The notes below the pieces were generated by a model, which did no database searches, was not told the origin of the DNA, and saw only the letters and a list, made by a program, of their open reading frames with translations. Below, one piece after another: positions 20,456-21,472 of a stretch of 21,472 nucleotides of DNA. The stretch is from contig LRSR01007701.1 of NCBI GenBank assembly GCA_001579985.1, forward strand, positions 1 to 21,472, written 5' to 3'. The first letter of the stretch is position 1, and the number at the start of each line of letters is the position of its first letter. The stretch comes from Hypsibius dujardini (Eukaryota > Tardigrada > Eutardigrada > Parachela > Hypsibiidae). A program made the position numbers and the translations under genes.

Positions 20456-20573
20456 CAGACCACAAGGTTAAGAAAACGCAAATGATTGTTTGTTTATAAA
20501 TCTAGCTCTGGTCGTCGGTTCAAATTTTTACTTACTGCTCACTTGATATCATTTGATCCAAGTTGATATACAG

Positions 20574-21472
20574 GCAGATCGCACAGCATCAAGAATATTT
20601 GAAAACATGAACAATTTCCAGCGAGGCTCCCCAGACACCGCGAAAGGATTCTTTACCGCTCAATGTTTAATGGGTAGTGGTATCTGCCGGGAGCACTTTT
20701 TCAATCCTAGCGCAAGAAGGGAATATAATGTCAAAAAGAGAATGAAGCAGCATATACTGGAGTTCCACATGGACGAAATTGATTCCGTAAGTTCTAATTT
20801 GAAGTTTAAAATATAATATTGCACATTATCAACCGTTCTAAAGTTTTGTAACGTGTCCACGTTTGGTGTTTAAAATTGAGCTGTACTGATAAAAAAAGCA
20901 CTCAGAGGAAACAGTAATTTGAAACAGCTGAATCAGCAGTGAAAAGGGCTGAAAGGACACAAAAATAGAAGGAGAGAGAAACAGAGTATGGGCAGATAAA
21001 TAAACAGGCAGTCACACAGGTAGATTGGTAAACAGATAGGCAGACAGGGAAGATAAACTGACCGACAGATAGATAGACATACATACATATAGACTGGCAG
21101 GTATGCAGACATGCAGGTAGGCAAGCAGGCAGGTAGACAGACAGACAAACAGACAGACAGACTCTTGGTAAGTAACTTACGAGCCATGACTATAGCCGAG
21201 GTTTCAGAATAAACGAAGTTATAATTGAAATACAAAAACAAAACTAGGCTTTAAAAATATTCATATTTGCACTGCTCATAGTATGTAGGGTCATTTACTG
21301 ATGCTGACCATAGTCTAAAAGATTTGGATTTTTATGTATGCAGGAGTTAGAAGAACGGATGGCTTCCGTCGAGCTCCAACAAAAGCAAATAATTGACGAC
21401 CTGACGGAATTCAAAATTCAGACATCGGAAAGTCTGAGCAGAATCAACAAAGAAGTGAAGGAGTTGCAAACT
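20574..21472 (+). CDS. Partial unrecognised protein, two exons, with coiled-coil segment; continues past window
   Basis: Exon 20574-20786 (71 codons) is preceded by TATACAG and followed by GTAAGT. Exon 21344-21472 follows TGTATGCAG and runs off the window. Both junctions are phase 0, which supports real coding exons. The first exon reads ADRTASRIFENMNN, then GFFTAQCLMGSGICREHFFN and NVKKRMKQHILEFHMDEIDS, with two Cys and a basic patch. The second begins ELEERMASVELQQKQIIDDL and continues with Leu/Ile/Val at roughly heptad spacing, typical of a coiled coil. No catalytic or binding motif is recognised. The N-terminal exons were not found. The end of a channel, scaffold or cytoskeletal protein would all fit. 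Confidence 0.6.
20995..21165. repeat. CAGA-rich microsatellite in an intron
   Basis: CAGA/CAGG/CATA units lie between the two exons of the unrecognised 3' gene, repeating the pattern seen in the WDR45B and BET introns. Confidence 0.9.

Overview
The window is metazoan nuclear DNA. It holds intron-rich genes on both strands with GT-AG junctions. The tetranucleotide microsatellites (CAGA)n/(TCTG)n and (TGAT)n recur in introns and intergenic space, and non-coding DNA is AT-rich. Short introns (64-500 nt) full of such repeats suggest an invertebrate, perhaps a lophotrochozoan such as a flatworm, but nothing here proves the phylum.

Layout. (1) 1-332 is one end of a ~330 bp dispersed sequence; an inverted copy lies at 17441-17772. 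(2) 1602-3588, minus strand: an astacin-family zinc metalloprotease in five exons. Its small last exon encodes a Cys-rich, WAP-like tail. (3) 3589-6088 is mostly non-coding; a decayed fragment at 4808-5112 resembles an ANF/natriuretic-peptide-receptor ligand-binding domain, and a short perfect inverted repeat lies at 5297-5361. (4) 6089-10675, minus strand: a complete nine-exon WDR45B (WIPI3) PROPPIN gene, predicted 342 aa. One intron is almost filled by a 1.5 kb element with ~257 bp terminal inverted repeats (7704-9189). (5) 10676-11850 is a head-to-head intergenic region. (6) 11851-16313, plus strand: a complete nine-exon BET bromodomain gene, predicted 801 aa, with BD1, BD2, an ET domain and an acidic Ser-rich tail. 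(7) 16314-20573 is non-coding with several repeats. (8) From 20574 to the window end are two in-phase exons of an unrecognised plus-strand gene that becomes coiled-coil.

The genes do not form a pathway. WDR45B acts in autophagosome formation, the BET protein in acetyl-lysine-dependent transcription, and the astacin is secreted. The points most worth a second look are: loss of the WPF-shelf tryptophan in both BET bromodomains; a Tyr-to-Phe change in the astacin Met-turn motif; the cryptic WAP-like exon; and the large palindromic element inside the WDR45B transcript. No wholly new multi-gene system was seen.
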